Source of the DNA: an uncultured Gallionellaceae bacterium
Lineage (GTDB): Bacteria; Pseudomonadota; Gammaproteobacteria; Burkholderiales; Gallionellaceae
DNA: 52,952 nt
NCBI GenBank assembly: GCA_903847155.1
Contig: CAINCU010000023.1
Coordinates: forward strand, 1-52,952
Reading direction: 5' to 3'
The position numbers and the translations under genes were made by a program. Position 1 is the stretch's first letter; each line of letters starts with the position of its first letter. A model generated the notes under the pieces. That model ran no database searches and was not told the origin of the DNA. It saw only the letters and a list, made by a program, of their open reading frames with translations. Shown in pieces: positions 42,549 to 49,433 of this stretch.

Positions 42549-43158
42549 CATCTACCTTCCCGGCACCGACATTCCCAAGAACCGCTTGGGAATAGAAACG
42601 CCGGACTTGTTGCATGAAGTAGAAGCAACGCTGCTGCAACAAGCCTACACCCGCTTTATCACCGAACTCGATCCCACTGACCGCTTCGATGAGAATTACT
42701 TCAAAGCGCTGCACCGCGACACCTACGAATCCCTGTACGAATGGGCCGGCCTGTACCGCACCGTGGACATGAGCAAAGGCGGCTCGCTGTTCTGCCGTGC
42801 CGCCTACCTCGAACAGGAAACTCGCCGCATCTTCCGCGAACTGGAACAAGAGCAATACCTGAAACAGGCCGCAGACGGAACGGTTGAACAATTTGCCGAG
42901 CGCCTCGCCCATTACCAGTCCGAACTGATCGCACTGCATCCCTTTTATGAACTCAACGGACGCATCACCCGCCTGTTCTTCGACCTCATCGCCGTGTACC
43001 ACGGCTACGAACCCATCGACTACAGCCAAGCGCTGACCGAAGGCACCACCGGCTTGAACGCCTACGTCGAAGCCTCCATCCTGTGCGTGCAGTGCGCCGA
43101 CAGCAGCAAGTTGCAGCTAATCATCCTGCAAGGGTTGCGGCGAACTAGCGCGGATTAA
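42520..43158 (+). CDS. Fic family AMP-transferase toxin
   Basis: A 212-residue class I Fic protein. The catalytic motif reads HPFYELNGRITR at about residues 141-152; the histidine, phosphate-binding NGR and acidic residue of HPFx(D/E)GNGR are kept, and the first glycine is leucine. The flap region is GGSLFCRAAYLEQE. Such toxins transfer AMP to targets such as gyrase or topoisomerase IV. The start is GTG at 42520, inside the antitoxin gene. Directly after the stop lies a partial copy of the radical SAM 3' end. Confidence 0.88.
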   Translation: MSKYQFTKSDIYLPGTDIPKNRLGIETPDLLHEVEATLLQQAYTRFITELDPTDRFDENYFKALHRDTYESLYEWAGLYRTVDMSKGGSLFCRAAYLEQETRRIFRELEQEQYLKQAADGTVEQFAERLAHYQSELIALHPFYELNGRITRLFFDLIAVYHGYEPIDYSQALTEGTTGLNAYVEASILCVQCADSSKLQLIILQGLRRTSAD

Positions 43159-43179
43159 AACAATTCGAAGCCGACACTG

Positions 43180-43413
43180 AAGTTCGGCAAGCCATTCCAG
43201 ATGCCGGACGACCTCGCGATATTGAAGGAACAGCAAAGACTAATCAGCGGCCTCAACCCGCCGCAGTCGGTCATCTTCCGCTCCAACCATGCCTCCAATG
43301 CGCTGGCGCTCGCCGGGAACTTGCCCAAAGACAAAGAGAAGCTGCTGCTGCAATTGCGCGAAGCGATAGCTGGGCATCGGCCGCTGCGGCCGGTTTTCAT
43401 GCGCGGGCTTTGA
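43180..43413 (+). pseudogene. Duplicated 3' end of the radical SAM gene, copy 1
   Basis: These 234 bases align without gaps to the last 234 of the radical SAM gene (42052-42285), including the stop. The frame stays open (PFQMPDDLAILKEQQRLISG ... FMRGL). It lacks the catalytic part and a start, so it is a remnant or duplicated target. Confidence 0.85.
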
Positions 43414-43431
43414 TGCCTGAATCGTTCTTGT

Positions 43432-44052
43432 TCAATGCACCGCCATCTCAAGCAATCCTTCCTCCTCCAGCGCCTGCTGCACCGCCGGACGTTCCGCGAT
43501 CCGTTCCTGATATTTAACCAGCACCGGCCAGCGAGACAAATCAAGATTGACGTGGGGAGCCCATCTGAGAATCGTGAACAGGTAAGCGTCTGCCACGGTG
43601 AAATCATCACCCATCAGATAGTTTTTTCCCTCAAGGCGCTTCGCTGCAAAATCAAGCCGACTACTGAGCCGTTCAATGGACTTGGCTCGCATATCCTCCG
43701 GAAGGTTTGAATTGAATAGCGGCGAAAAACCTTTATGCAGTTCGGTGGCGATAAAGTTCAGCCACTCCTGCAGGCGGTAACGGGCCATCGTACCGGCAGC
43801 TGGCGCCAGTTTCTTCTTTGGCACGCGATCGGCAATGTACTGGACGATCGCCGAACCTTCGGTGAGTAATTCACCATCGTCGAGTTGAATGACAGGAACA
43901 TAACCTTTGGGATTGATCTTCGAAAAATCTGCGCCGTGTTCACTTCTCATGCTGGAAAAATCCACCTTATCCAGATCGAACGGAAGGCCGGACTCGGCCA
44001 GGACGATATGGGGAGAGAGCGAACAGGCGCCTGGGCTGTAATAGAGTTTCAT
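43432..44052 (-). CDS. gstA: Glutathione S-transferase, beta class
   Basis: A 206-residue cytoplasmic enzyme. The thioredoxin-like N-terminal domain starts MKLYYSPGACSLSPHIVLAE, with the beta-class cysteine at position 10. The glutathione-binding segment is KINPKGYVPVIQLDDGELLTEGSAI. The C-terminal helical domain includes FTVADAYLFTILRWA. It conjugates or reduces small electrophiles with glutathione. It lies on the opposite strand between two partial copies of the radical SAM 3' end. Confidence 0.93.
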   Translation of the reverse strand: MKLYYSPGACSLSPHIVLAESGLPFDLDKVDFSSMRSEHGADFSKINPKGYVPVIQLDDGELLTEGSAIVQYIADRVPKKKLAPAAGTMARYRLQEWLNFIATELHKGFSPLFNSNLPEDMRAKSIERLSSRLDFAAKRLEGKNYLMGDDFTVADAYLFTILRWAPHVNLDLSRWPVLVKYQERIAERPAVQQALEEEGLLEMAVH

Positions 44053-44166
44053 GATATTGCCTCCTTAAAAAATGCATCTGCAGAATGGTTATTTCAACAA
44101 CCACATGCAATGCTAAGACAACGCATCTGATGTTTGGTTTACCAACCCATTACCTCGACTCCACCC

Positions 44167-44246
44167 GAAAGACATTGCTGCTGCAACTGCGGGAAGCGAT
44201 GGCGGATCACAGTGCACTGAGTCCGTATTTCATGCGCGGGCTTTGA
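44167..44246 (+). pseudogene. Duplicated 3' end of the radical SAM gene, copy 2
   Basis: About 80 bases encode a frame ending LLLQLREAMADHSALSPYF and MRGL-stop, matching the last 26 codons of the radical SAM gene. A short deletion lies at its left edge. Confidence 0.75.
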
Positions 44247-44275
44247 AACGAAAAACTTCGATTTTTCAAACTCAC

Positions 44276-44362
44276 CTTGCTCGCAACGCCCTATCCACGG
44301 CCATCTCCATCAATAGATACGCTCAGATCGCCTATTGACGGGAATCTTCGAGATGTTTGGTT
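44276..44362. repeat. Family A repeat, copy 9 (head-to-tail)
   Basis: CGCCCTATCCACGGCCATC and CGCCTATTGACGGGAATC are direct half-units about 46 bp apart. This copy shows the head-to-tail design most clearly. Confidence 0.8.
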
Positions 44363-44410
44363 TAACATTTCATGCATGGTCAGGGATGGGAATCAAATAG
44401 CCGAAGGCGT

Positions 44411-44433
44411 TATACTCGGTAACGAAACCGAGT
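44411..44433 (+). promoter_or_regulatory. Promoter and operator of the XRE gene
   Basis: A perfect inverted repeat, ACTCGGT (44414-44420) and ACCGAGT (44427-44433) with a 6 bp spacer, overlaps the -10 hexamer TATACT (44411-44416). This is what an autorepressing XRE regulator would need, about 22 bp before its start codon. Confidence 0.65.
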
Positions 44434-44454
44434 CCATCATCCGAAGAGCGAACC

Positions 44455-44712
44455 ATGTTCCGCAACCGCTTGACCAAACAACACGCCCCGACCATCCCCA
44501 ACGCGGTGGTCAACAAAGTCATCAACAAGGACATGACACCCATCCGCGCATGGCGCGAACACCTCGGCCTCTTCCAGACAGAAGTTGCGCGCCGCTTGGA
44601 CACTTCGCAAAGCGCCTACGCCCAGCAAGAAACCAAAGAACCCGTCAGAAAATCCACCCGCGAGAAAATCGCCAAGGCGATGGGGATCGTGCCGGAGCAA
44701 TTGGCGATTTGA
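44455..44712 (+). CDS. XRE family helix-turn-helix regulator
   Basis: The 85-residue product carries one XRE/Cro-type helix-turn-helix (about 30-80): PIRAWREHLGLFQTEVARRL, then DTSQSAYAQQETKEP. It resembles small antitoxin regulators, but no toxin of the HigB/RelE type is adjacent. The inverted repeat over its own promoter suggests autoregulation. The next gene encodes the TIR-TPR protein, 48 bp downstream, so it could also control that gene. Confidence 0.82.
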   Translation: MFRNRLTKQHAPTIPNAVVNKVINKDMTPIRAWREHLGLFQTEVARRLDTSQSAYAQQETKEPVRKSTREKIAKAMGIVPEQLAI

Positions 44713-44720
44713 AAAATGAA

Positions 44721-44735
44721 TTGTGATGCTGACCC
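44721..44735. repeat. Border motif E, inverted copy
   Basis: TTGTGATGCTGACCC is the reverse complement of GGGTCAGCATCACAA, which occurs at 47674-47688. It lies between the XRE and TIR-TPR genes. Confidence 0.6.
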
Positions 44736-44760
44736 TTTTTGCTAACGTAGAAAGCAAACC

Positions 44761-46701
44761 ATGCGACTAAGTGCATTTGTTGGGCGTAGTTTTCTAGAAG
44801 ACGACAAAAAAATCTGGCATGACTTGCGCGACATCCTAGATAGCCTGAAGACTATGGGTTTTGAGTACGAGGACGGCAAGGAAGGCCAGATACGTCCAAT
44901 TTCAGAAAAGGTGCAAGAAATTATATTACGCCATGAAATCTATATTGGTGTCCTGACTAAACGTTATCCAATTTGGCAAGAACCTACGTCTTGGCAAGCC
45001 CGCTGGCTGCATCCGCTTGGATCTTATACCCCACAAAAATGGACTGCTTCGGAATGGGTAATTGAGGAGATTGGATTTGCAATTGGAAAAGGTCTAAAAG
45101 TTCTCCTTCTTATAGAAAAAGGCGTAAATTTTCCGACGGCCGATTTGGATGGTGATACACAATGGATTTCATTCAACCGCGACAACCTATCTGCAAGTCA
45201 AACAGAAATCAGTCAGATGGTTTTGCATTTAATTTCACAAAGAGTGACTTCCATAGCAGAACCAGCCTCCGCAGCCACTACATCTCCTAGTGGCCAAGAG
45301 CAGCTCGCCGCGCAGAAGACACCAACCTTTTCAGAGCAACTGAAAAATATAAAAAAGCATGTACTCAGCGGCAGCTTTTCAGAAGCAGATCGAATACAGC
45401 GTGAGATTACAGACTCTGAATTAGATGCAAAACAGCGCAGTTCAACTGAAGCATTTCTTCTATATTTTCGCGCAATAAATAGCGATACCAATGCACTAGA
45501 TCGCCTTAAGAAACGTTGCGCAGAAGACCCAAGTGACCATGTAGCATTAGAGTCACTCGCAGGTGTCTTCACTAGTTTTGCTGATTTTAATCAGGCATCG
45601 AAACTTCTTATTTGTAATTTGAACAACGTACCTAGAAATCAACGCAGTAATCTCGCTATCAGAGCATCACAAGCATTATGCGAGGACGGCAAATCCAATG
45701 ATTCCATCCCATTGCTTCTAGAGAGTCTCCAACAGGAAAAAGATGAATCTATACGCATTTTGCTGTACTCAGAAATGGCTAAAGTGGCGGAAAAAACAAA
45801 AAATACCAATATGGAAATAGCATTTTTAGAGAGAGTGCTTAAAGCAGAACCAACCAATAATACTGCGAGGTTTCGCCTTGCTTATGTTTGCAGTGAAAGC
45901 AAACTTGGGAAATTAGCCGCATATCATTATGACGTCGTAGCTAAACATACAGATTGGCGAGGAGCCTCTAACAACCTTGGCGTCACCTATGGCGAACTCG
46001 GTCTTAAAGCAGCGCAATGCCGGTTATATAAATTAGTTGCCGACAAATATCCTTTGGCTAAAGCTAATCTTGCTTCCATATACGCAAATGCTGGACTTCA
46101 TACCGAAGCGGAAGAGCTAGCGAATTCAGCTATATCAGAGGCAAAAGACCACAATGAGGTGCAGTTGATAACCGACCGTGCACAGTATGTACTAAATGAA
46201 ATCGCTAGCTCTGAGAAGACAGAAAAGGAAGCTATTGGTCAGTTAGCCGACGACACAAAAGTAGAACGTGAATTTATGTGCGCATATGCTGAGTCTTACT
46301 GTCAGAAGCACCTGAATAATGCCAGTGGAATATATTCCACTACCAATGGCCAAATTTTAATAGTTCGTGAACAAGACAATCTCAAAGGTAATGGCACTTT
46401 CACTAAGACTACACCGCGGGGGTTGATGTCATTTGCATTCCCTCATTTGGGAGCCGTAAAAAAGGACACTCAAGAACTTGAAGTCACTACATATGTATTA
46501 TCTCTGACAGCTCAGATGCACGGCCAAGCAGGCACGTTTGAATTAAATATTACGCCCAGCGAAAAACCAAGCTCCATTTTAGGAGATTCATCGCGCACCA
46601 TAAAAGGACTCCTGTATTTTCAAGACGATGGAAATACTATTCAATTCTTAGAATGCGACGATGAAAAACGTACTGTTACAACAGCGCGGTGCGTCATGTA
46701 A
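44761..46701 (+). CDS. TIR-like domain protein with TPR repeats
   Basis: The 646-residue protein begins with a TIR-like domain (about 1-155). FVGRSFLEDDKKIWHDLRDIL resembles the first strand and helix, ISEKVQEIILRHEIYIGVLT the central part, and TASEWVIEEIGFAIGKGLKV the segment holding the glutamate that is catalytic in TIR NADases. A helical region with TPR-like units follows (about 190-480). The last 150 or so residues are probably beta-rich and unrecognised. The layout suggests a stress or phage sensor with an NAD-degrading effector, by analogy with TIR defence proteins. The gene is more AT-rich than its neighbours, a sign of transfer. Cytoplasmic; no membrane helix. Confidence 0.7.
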   Translation: MRLSAFVGRSFLEDDKKIWHDLRDILDSLKTMGFEYEDGKEGQIRPISEKVQEIILRHEIYIGVLTKRYPIWQEPTSWQARWLHPLGSYTPQKWTASEWVIEEIGFAIGKGLKVLLLIEKGVNFPTADLDGDTQWISFNRDNLSASQTEISQMVLHLISQRVTSIAEPASAATTSPSGQEQLAAQKTPTFSEQLKNIKKHVLSGSFSEADRIQREITDSELDAKQRSSTEAFLLYFRAINSDTNALDRLKKRCAEDPSDHVALESLAGVFTSFADFNQASKLLICNLNNVPRNQRSNLAIRASQALCEDGKSNDSIPLLLESLQQEKDESIRILLYSEMAKVAEKTKNTNMEIAFLERVLKAEPTNNTARFRLAYVCSESKLGKLAAYHYDVVAKHTDWRGASNNLGVTYGELGLKAAQCRLYKLVADKYPLAKANLASIYANAGLHTEAEELANSAISEAKDHNEVQLITDRAQYVLNEIASSEKTEKEAIGQLADDTKVEREFMCAYAESYCQKHLNNASGIYSTTNGQILIVREQDNLKGNGTFTKTTPRGLMSFAFPHLGAVKKDTQELEVTTYVLSLTAQMHGQAGTFELNITPSEKPSSILGDSSRTIKGLLYFQDDGNTIQFLECDDEKRTVTTARCVM

Positions 46702-46733
46702 AAGAGCTCAACGTGTTCAGAATGAATCAAACG

Positions 46734-46757
46734 GGGTCAGCATCGAAATAGTTTTGA
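46734..46757. repeat. Border motif E, direct copy
   Basis: GGGTCAGCATCGAAATAG followed by TTTTGAAG. With the inverted copy at 44721 it brackets the TIR-TPR gene. Further copies are at 47674 and 47813. Confidence 0.6.
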
Positions 46758-46845
46758 AGGAAGGTTAAAGGCAGGTTAAAGGGGCCAGGCTCTAATTGTT
46801 ATCCAGTGATATGGGATCAGCTTCGAAACACCTTCCATTGAAGAT

Positions 46846-46872
46846 GCCCGGCATCGCCGGGCTTCTTCTTTT
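46846..46872 (+). terminator. Intrinsic terminator-like hairpin
   Basis: GCCCGGC (46846-46852) pairs with GCCGGGC (46856-46862) around a 3 nt loop, followed by TTCTTCTTTT. It could end the TIR-TPR transcript, although it overlaps the start of a coding-like remnant. Confidence 0.55.
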
Positions 46873-46885
46873 CAGTGTACTAAAC

Positions 46886-47110
46886 GCCTCCCCGCCGAGC
46901 GCGGTGCACAGTTCGCGCCGATCTTCGCCATAACCAATTATATTGAGCACCAATATCAGGACGTCGAAGTACGCCTGAAAGCCCTGCACCGCAACAGCCA
47001 TCACCCGCGTCAGGCCATGGACACTGTGGCAGAGACTACCGGTTTCCCGCCTTTACCGGCCCGCATCCATTACACTCTCGCCCTCAAGTCCGTCTCGGAC
47101 GCACGCTAAC
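46886..47110 (+). pseudogene. Start-less coding-like fragment
   Basis: This frame has the codon bias of the GC-rich genes and reads KRLPAERGAQFAPIFAITNY, continues with IEHQYQDVEVRLKALHRNSH and ends at TAA 47110. No in-frame ATG, GTG or TTG start with a ribosome site is seen before it, and a hairpin precedes it. It may be the 3' remnant of a gene once upstream of the 47127 gene. Family unknown. Confidence 0.3.
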
Positions 47111-47126
47111 TCTGCAAAGGTTCACC

Positions 47127-47627
47127 ATGTACCCCGTTTACGACGACGATGCCGCCCTGCTGTTGTCCCTCACCGTTGCGGCCAAGCGTCGCCCGGCCGC
47201 GCTGGACGAGATCATCACCGCGCTGGCCATGGCCCAGCACGGCGAGATTCCGGCCAAGTCCAAACTGGTGGACGCGTTTGCGCGCATGGGCGTTTGTGGC
47301 CTGATCGCCGAGGCAGAGGGTGGCTATACCCTCTCTGCCGAGGCGCAGGCGATGATGACGGGGCAGCGCGCCAAGGATGACAGCGCCACCCGGCTGGTCC
47401 ACCTCAAGCAACAGCTCTCCAACTTTGATCCCAAGGACAAGCACCCAAGCATTCAGGTCACCCAGGAGCAGTTGCTGGCGGCGATTCAGAGCTACAAGGC
47501 GGCTCAACACAGCCACCAGGGCCCGAACATACAGACTGACAGGCCCAAGTCGAAGAGCAGCTGGATTCCGACCAAGGATCTGGTGCAGGGCAAACAGCAC
47601 CTGTCCTCCAAACGCCGCAAACCGTAA
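47127..47627 (+). CDS. Hypothetical protein, possible winged-helix fold
   Basis: The 166-residue product has a helical first half (DDDAALLLSLTVAAKRRPAA, then LDEIITALAMAQHG) and a YTLSAEAQAMM segment that resembles a winged-helix layout. A polar, proline- and lysine-rich tail follows (residues 115-166), likely disordered. No family is recognised. The gene lies in a block bounded on both sides by a GGCC-x-GGCTCTAATT-like motif (46779 and 47648). Confidence 0.5.
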   Translation: MYPVYDDDAALLLSLTVAAKRRPAALDEIITALAMAQHGEIPAKSKLVDAFARMGVCGLIAEAEGGYTLSAEAQAMMTGQRAKDDSATRLVHLKQQLSNFDPKDKHPSIQVTQEQLLAAIQSYKAAQHSHQGPNIQTDRPKSKSSWIPTKDLVQGKQHLSSKRRKP

Positions 47628-47645
47628 GCCTACCAGAGAGACTAA

Positions 47646-47691
47646 AGTGGCCGGGCTCGAATAACAACAAACAGGGTCAGCATCACAATTG
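47646..47691. repeat. Border motifs F and E after the hypothetical gene
   Basis: AGTGGCCGGGCTCGAATAAC (47646-47665) followed by GGGTCAGCATCACAATTG (47674-47691). The first resembles the motif at 48256 and, less closely, the one at 46779. Confidence 0.55.
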
Positions 47692-47812
47692 TTCTGTCGA
47701 AATGCGTCAGCGATACCACCTTCTTCTTCCCCTTCCTTTTTCCCTTACCATGCAATCTGAAGTTTCTACTTTCAAATTGTAAACATGCTAAACCGATCCG
47801 CACAGGCTCATA

Positions 47813-47839
47813 GGGTTCAGCATCGAAATCGTTTTGAAG
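47813..47839. repeat. Border motif E, further copy
   Basis: GGGTTCAGCATCGAAATCG followed by TTTTGAAG, matching the copy at 46734-46757 with one inserted T. It lies about 80 bp upstream of the ferredoxin gene. Confidence 0.55.
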
Positions 47840-47918
47840 CGGATAGAAGTTGAGGTCTGATTCGAAGCTGAGCATGCCCATTTAATTTAGATTTATTACT
47901 TAACGAGTAGAAGACAAC

Positions 47919-48239
47919 ATGAGATTCAGCATCACACTCCAACCGGGCAATCACACCTTTATCGCCGAAGCTGGCGAAACCATTCTCGAAGCTGCGACGA
48001 AGCATGGCCACAAACTGCCGCGAGGTTGCGGCGATGGAGCATGCGGTATGTGCAAAGGTAGTGTGCTGCAAGGTACGGTAGATCACGGCAAGTCAACGGA
48101 TATTGGATTGAGCGCGGAGGAAAGGGACGCGGGCATGGCTTTGTTTTGCTGCGCAAAACCCACATCCGATTTGGTCATCGAGCGCCGCGAAATGAGCAGC
48201 GACTGGGATATGCTTGATTGGGATTCGCCGGCGTACTGA
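47919..48239 (+). CDS. 2Fe-2S ferredoxin
   Basis: A 106-residue plant-type ferredoxin. The cluster is held by CGDGACGMC (C-x4-C-x2-C) near residues 37-45 and a later cysteine in LFCCAKP. The N-terminal beta-grasp is typical (FSITLQPGNHTFIAEAGETI). The acidic C-terminal tail (DWDMLDWDSP) may serve partner recognition. It would carry electrons in the cytoplasm. No reductase gene is adjacent; the reductases at 36.4-38.8 kb are possible partners. Confidence 0.9.
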   Translation: MRFSITLQPGNHTFIAEAGETILEAATKHGHKLPRGCGDGACGMCKGSVLQGTVDHGKSTDIGLSAEERDAGMALFCCAKPTSDLVIERREMSSDWDMLDWDSPAY

Positions 48240-48387
48240 GCCACCTTCAGTAGCCCAAGTGGCCATGCTCGAATTACTTTTCCAAACCACGTCAGTCGGG
48301 TAGCAGCAGTAGCAATGGTTCAGACTCGACTGATCGAGTGTGATGATAGGGGAGTGAGCTGGCGTCATGCACATATCTACCGCCCCA

Positions 48388-48468
48388 AAACGCGCGTCAA
48401 TAGGCGATCCGCATCATGCACACGACGGAGATCGCCTATCCACGGGCATCGCCGCGATTCGCACTTTC
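48388..48468. repeat. Family A repeat, copy 10 (head-to-head)
   Basis: CGCGTCAATAGGCGATCC faces GATCGCCTATCCACGGGCATC. The two arms are inverted, giving a stem-loop of about 60 bp. Confidence 0.75.
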
Positions 48469-48576
48469 AAAAACATCTGATGCGATTTCCGTACTCCCTC
48501 TTATCAGGTTCTTTTTTTTACCGATAATAAGTATCACAATACGGATATATTTCAGAGGCGATGAGGTCTCATTACA

Positions 48577-48762
48577 ATTCCATTTCAAAACTTGAATTTA
48601 CTCCCTTCTCCCGCAGGCGGGAGAGGGTTGGGGATGAGGGTCTATGCGCTGCAATATAACTGGTTTGTTCCCCACGACCCTCACCCTAACCCTCTCCCGC
48701 CTGCGGGAGAGGGAACTGATAGCAGCAGGAATTTCATTCCACTCTTGATTTGAAAATGGAAT
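48577..48762. repeat. Family B MITE-like element, copy 2
   Basis: A 186 bp element with terminal ATTCCATTTC (48577-48586) and GAAAATGGAAT (48752-48762), nearly identical over its length to 39316-39502 and in the same orientation. The next gene starts 42 bp downstream. Confidence 0.8.
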
Positions 48763-48804
48763 CACACCTCGACAATCAAAGTTAACGACATGATTGGAGT
48801 TGCC

Positions 48805-49248
48805 ATGTCATACGCCAGAAAAAATCGCTTAGGGGATTCCCGGTCTGCCTCCGCAAGCGATGACGCATTATGCGAACTTGCCGGAATGCGCGTGCAGTTG
48901 ATGAAGGCGCTCAGTTTCGCTCATCACGGTGCGTTGCTGGTTTACCGGCTGAGAACAGACTACGTCGAAAGTGAGGCGCAGCGCATGCTGGGTGGGTACT
49001 TCGTCCAGAATCGCAGCTGGCTGAGCGATGAGGTGGAGCCGCTGTTCGTGCCCGGCACGGTCTGTCCCGAGGCGATAGGTGGTTCGTTAATACGCTTTGG
49101 ATGGGTCAGACCCGTGGACAGTGATGAGGGCGGCTATACACGAAGTTTCGTTCTGTCGGAAGCGGGCGAAAAAGCGCTTGAAGGCGCCAAGGTTTGGTGG
49201 AGTTCTCTGAGCTGGTTCCAGAAAGCCTGGCTGTACGTGATGGAATGA
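48805..49248 (+). CDS. Hypothetical protein
   Basis: The 147-residue product is soluble, with a helical first third (ALCELAGMRVQLMKALSFAH) and a GGYTRSFVLSEAGEKALEGA segment near the end that resembles the wing and last helix of winged-helix proteins. It ends with an aromatic WFQKAWLYVME tail. No family is recognised. GGAG stands 5 bp before the ATG at 48805; the upstream ATG at 48790 overlaps that site. Confidence 0.55.
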   Translation: MSYARKNRLGDSRSASASDDALCELAGMRVQLMKALSFAHHGALLVYRLRTDYVESEAQRMLGGYFVQNRSWLSDEVEPLFVPGTVCPEAIGGSLIRFGWVRPVDSDEGGYTRSFVLSEAGEKALEGAKVWWSSLSWFQKAWLYVME

Positions 49249-49286
49249 ATGCGCGTTTGCAGCACTACAGAAGCTTTGATTTATTC

Positions 49287-49379
49287 CGTTCGCCCTGAGC
49301 TTGTCGAAGGGTTCATTGAATAACACGTTGAATGTGAATCGTCCTCCATTCATGGTTCGACAAGCTCACCACGAACGGG
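49287..49379. repeat. Family D palindromic repeat
   Basis: CGTTCGCCCTGAGCTTGTCG faces GTTCGACAAGCTCACCACGAACG, with a spacer of about 40 bp. Similar TTCGACAAGCTC palindromes are common between genes in many proteobacterial genomes. A short related piece lies at about 23405-23435, inside the end of the L,D-transpeptidase gene. Confidence 0.7.
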
Positions 49380-49433
49380 GGATTAAATCAGCGTCTTCCT
49401 AGAAAAAAGACCGCGCCTGCCGCCTTTGAAGGC

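Larger units (their letters stand above)
44053..44454. other. Stretch with gene remnant, family A repeat and XRE operator
   Basis: From left to right: leader of gstA, second radical SAM fragment (44167-44246), family A copy (44276-44362) and the XRE promoter/operator (44411-44433). Confidence 0.6.
46702..47126. other. Stretch with border motifs, hairpin and an ORF remnant
   Basis: It contains motif E at 46734-46751, GGGGCCAGGCTCTAATTG at about 46779-46797, a terminator-like hairpin at 46846-46862 and a start-less coding-like frame that ends at 47110. Confidence 0.5.
48240..48804. other. Repeat-filled stretch
   Basis: It contains motif F (AGTGGCCATGCTCGAATTAC, about 48256-48275), a head-to-head family A copy (48388-48468) and the second family B element (48577-48762). 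No gene is seen. Confidence 0.7.

Noticed and set aside
43155-43610. Minus-strand open frame across the radical SAM fragment
   Set aside because: It is antisense to a clear duplicate of the radical SAM 3' end and overlaps the gstA end; no coding features.
811-48468. Family A repeats as a CRISPR array
   Set aside because: The copies are kilobases apart, variable in length and in both orientations, with no regular spacers or cas genes.
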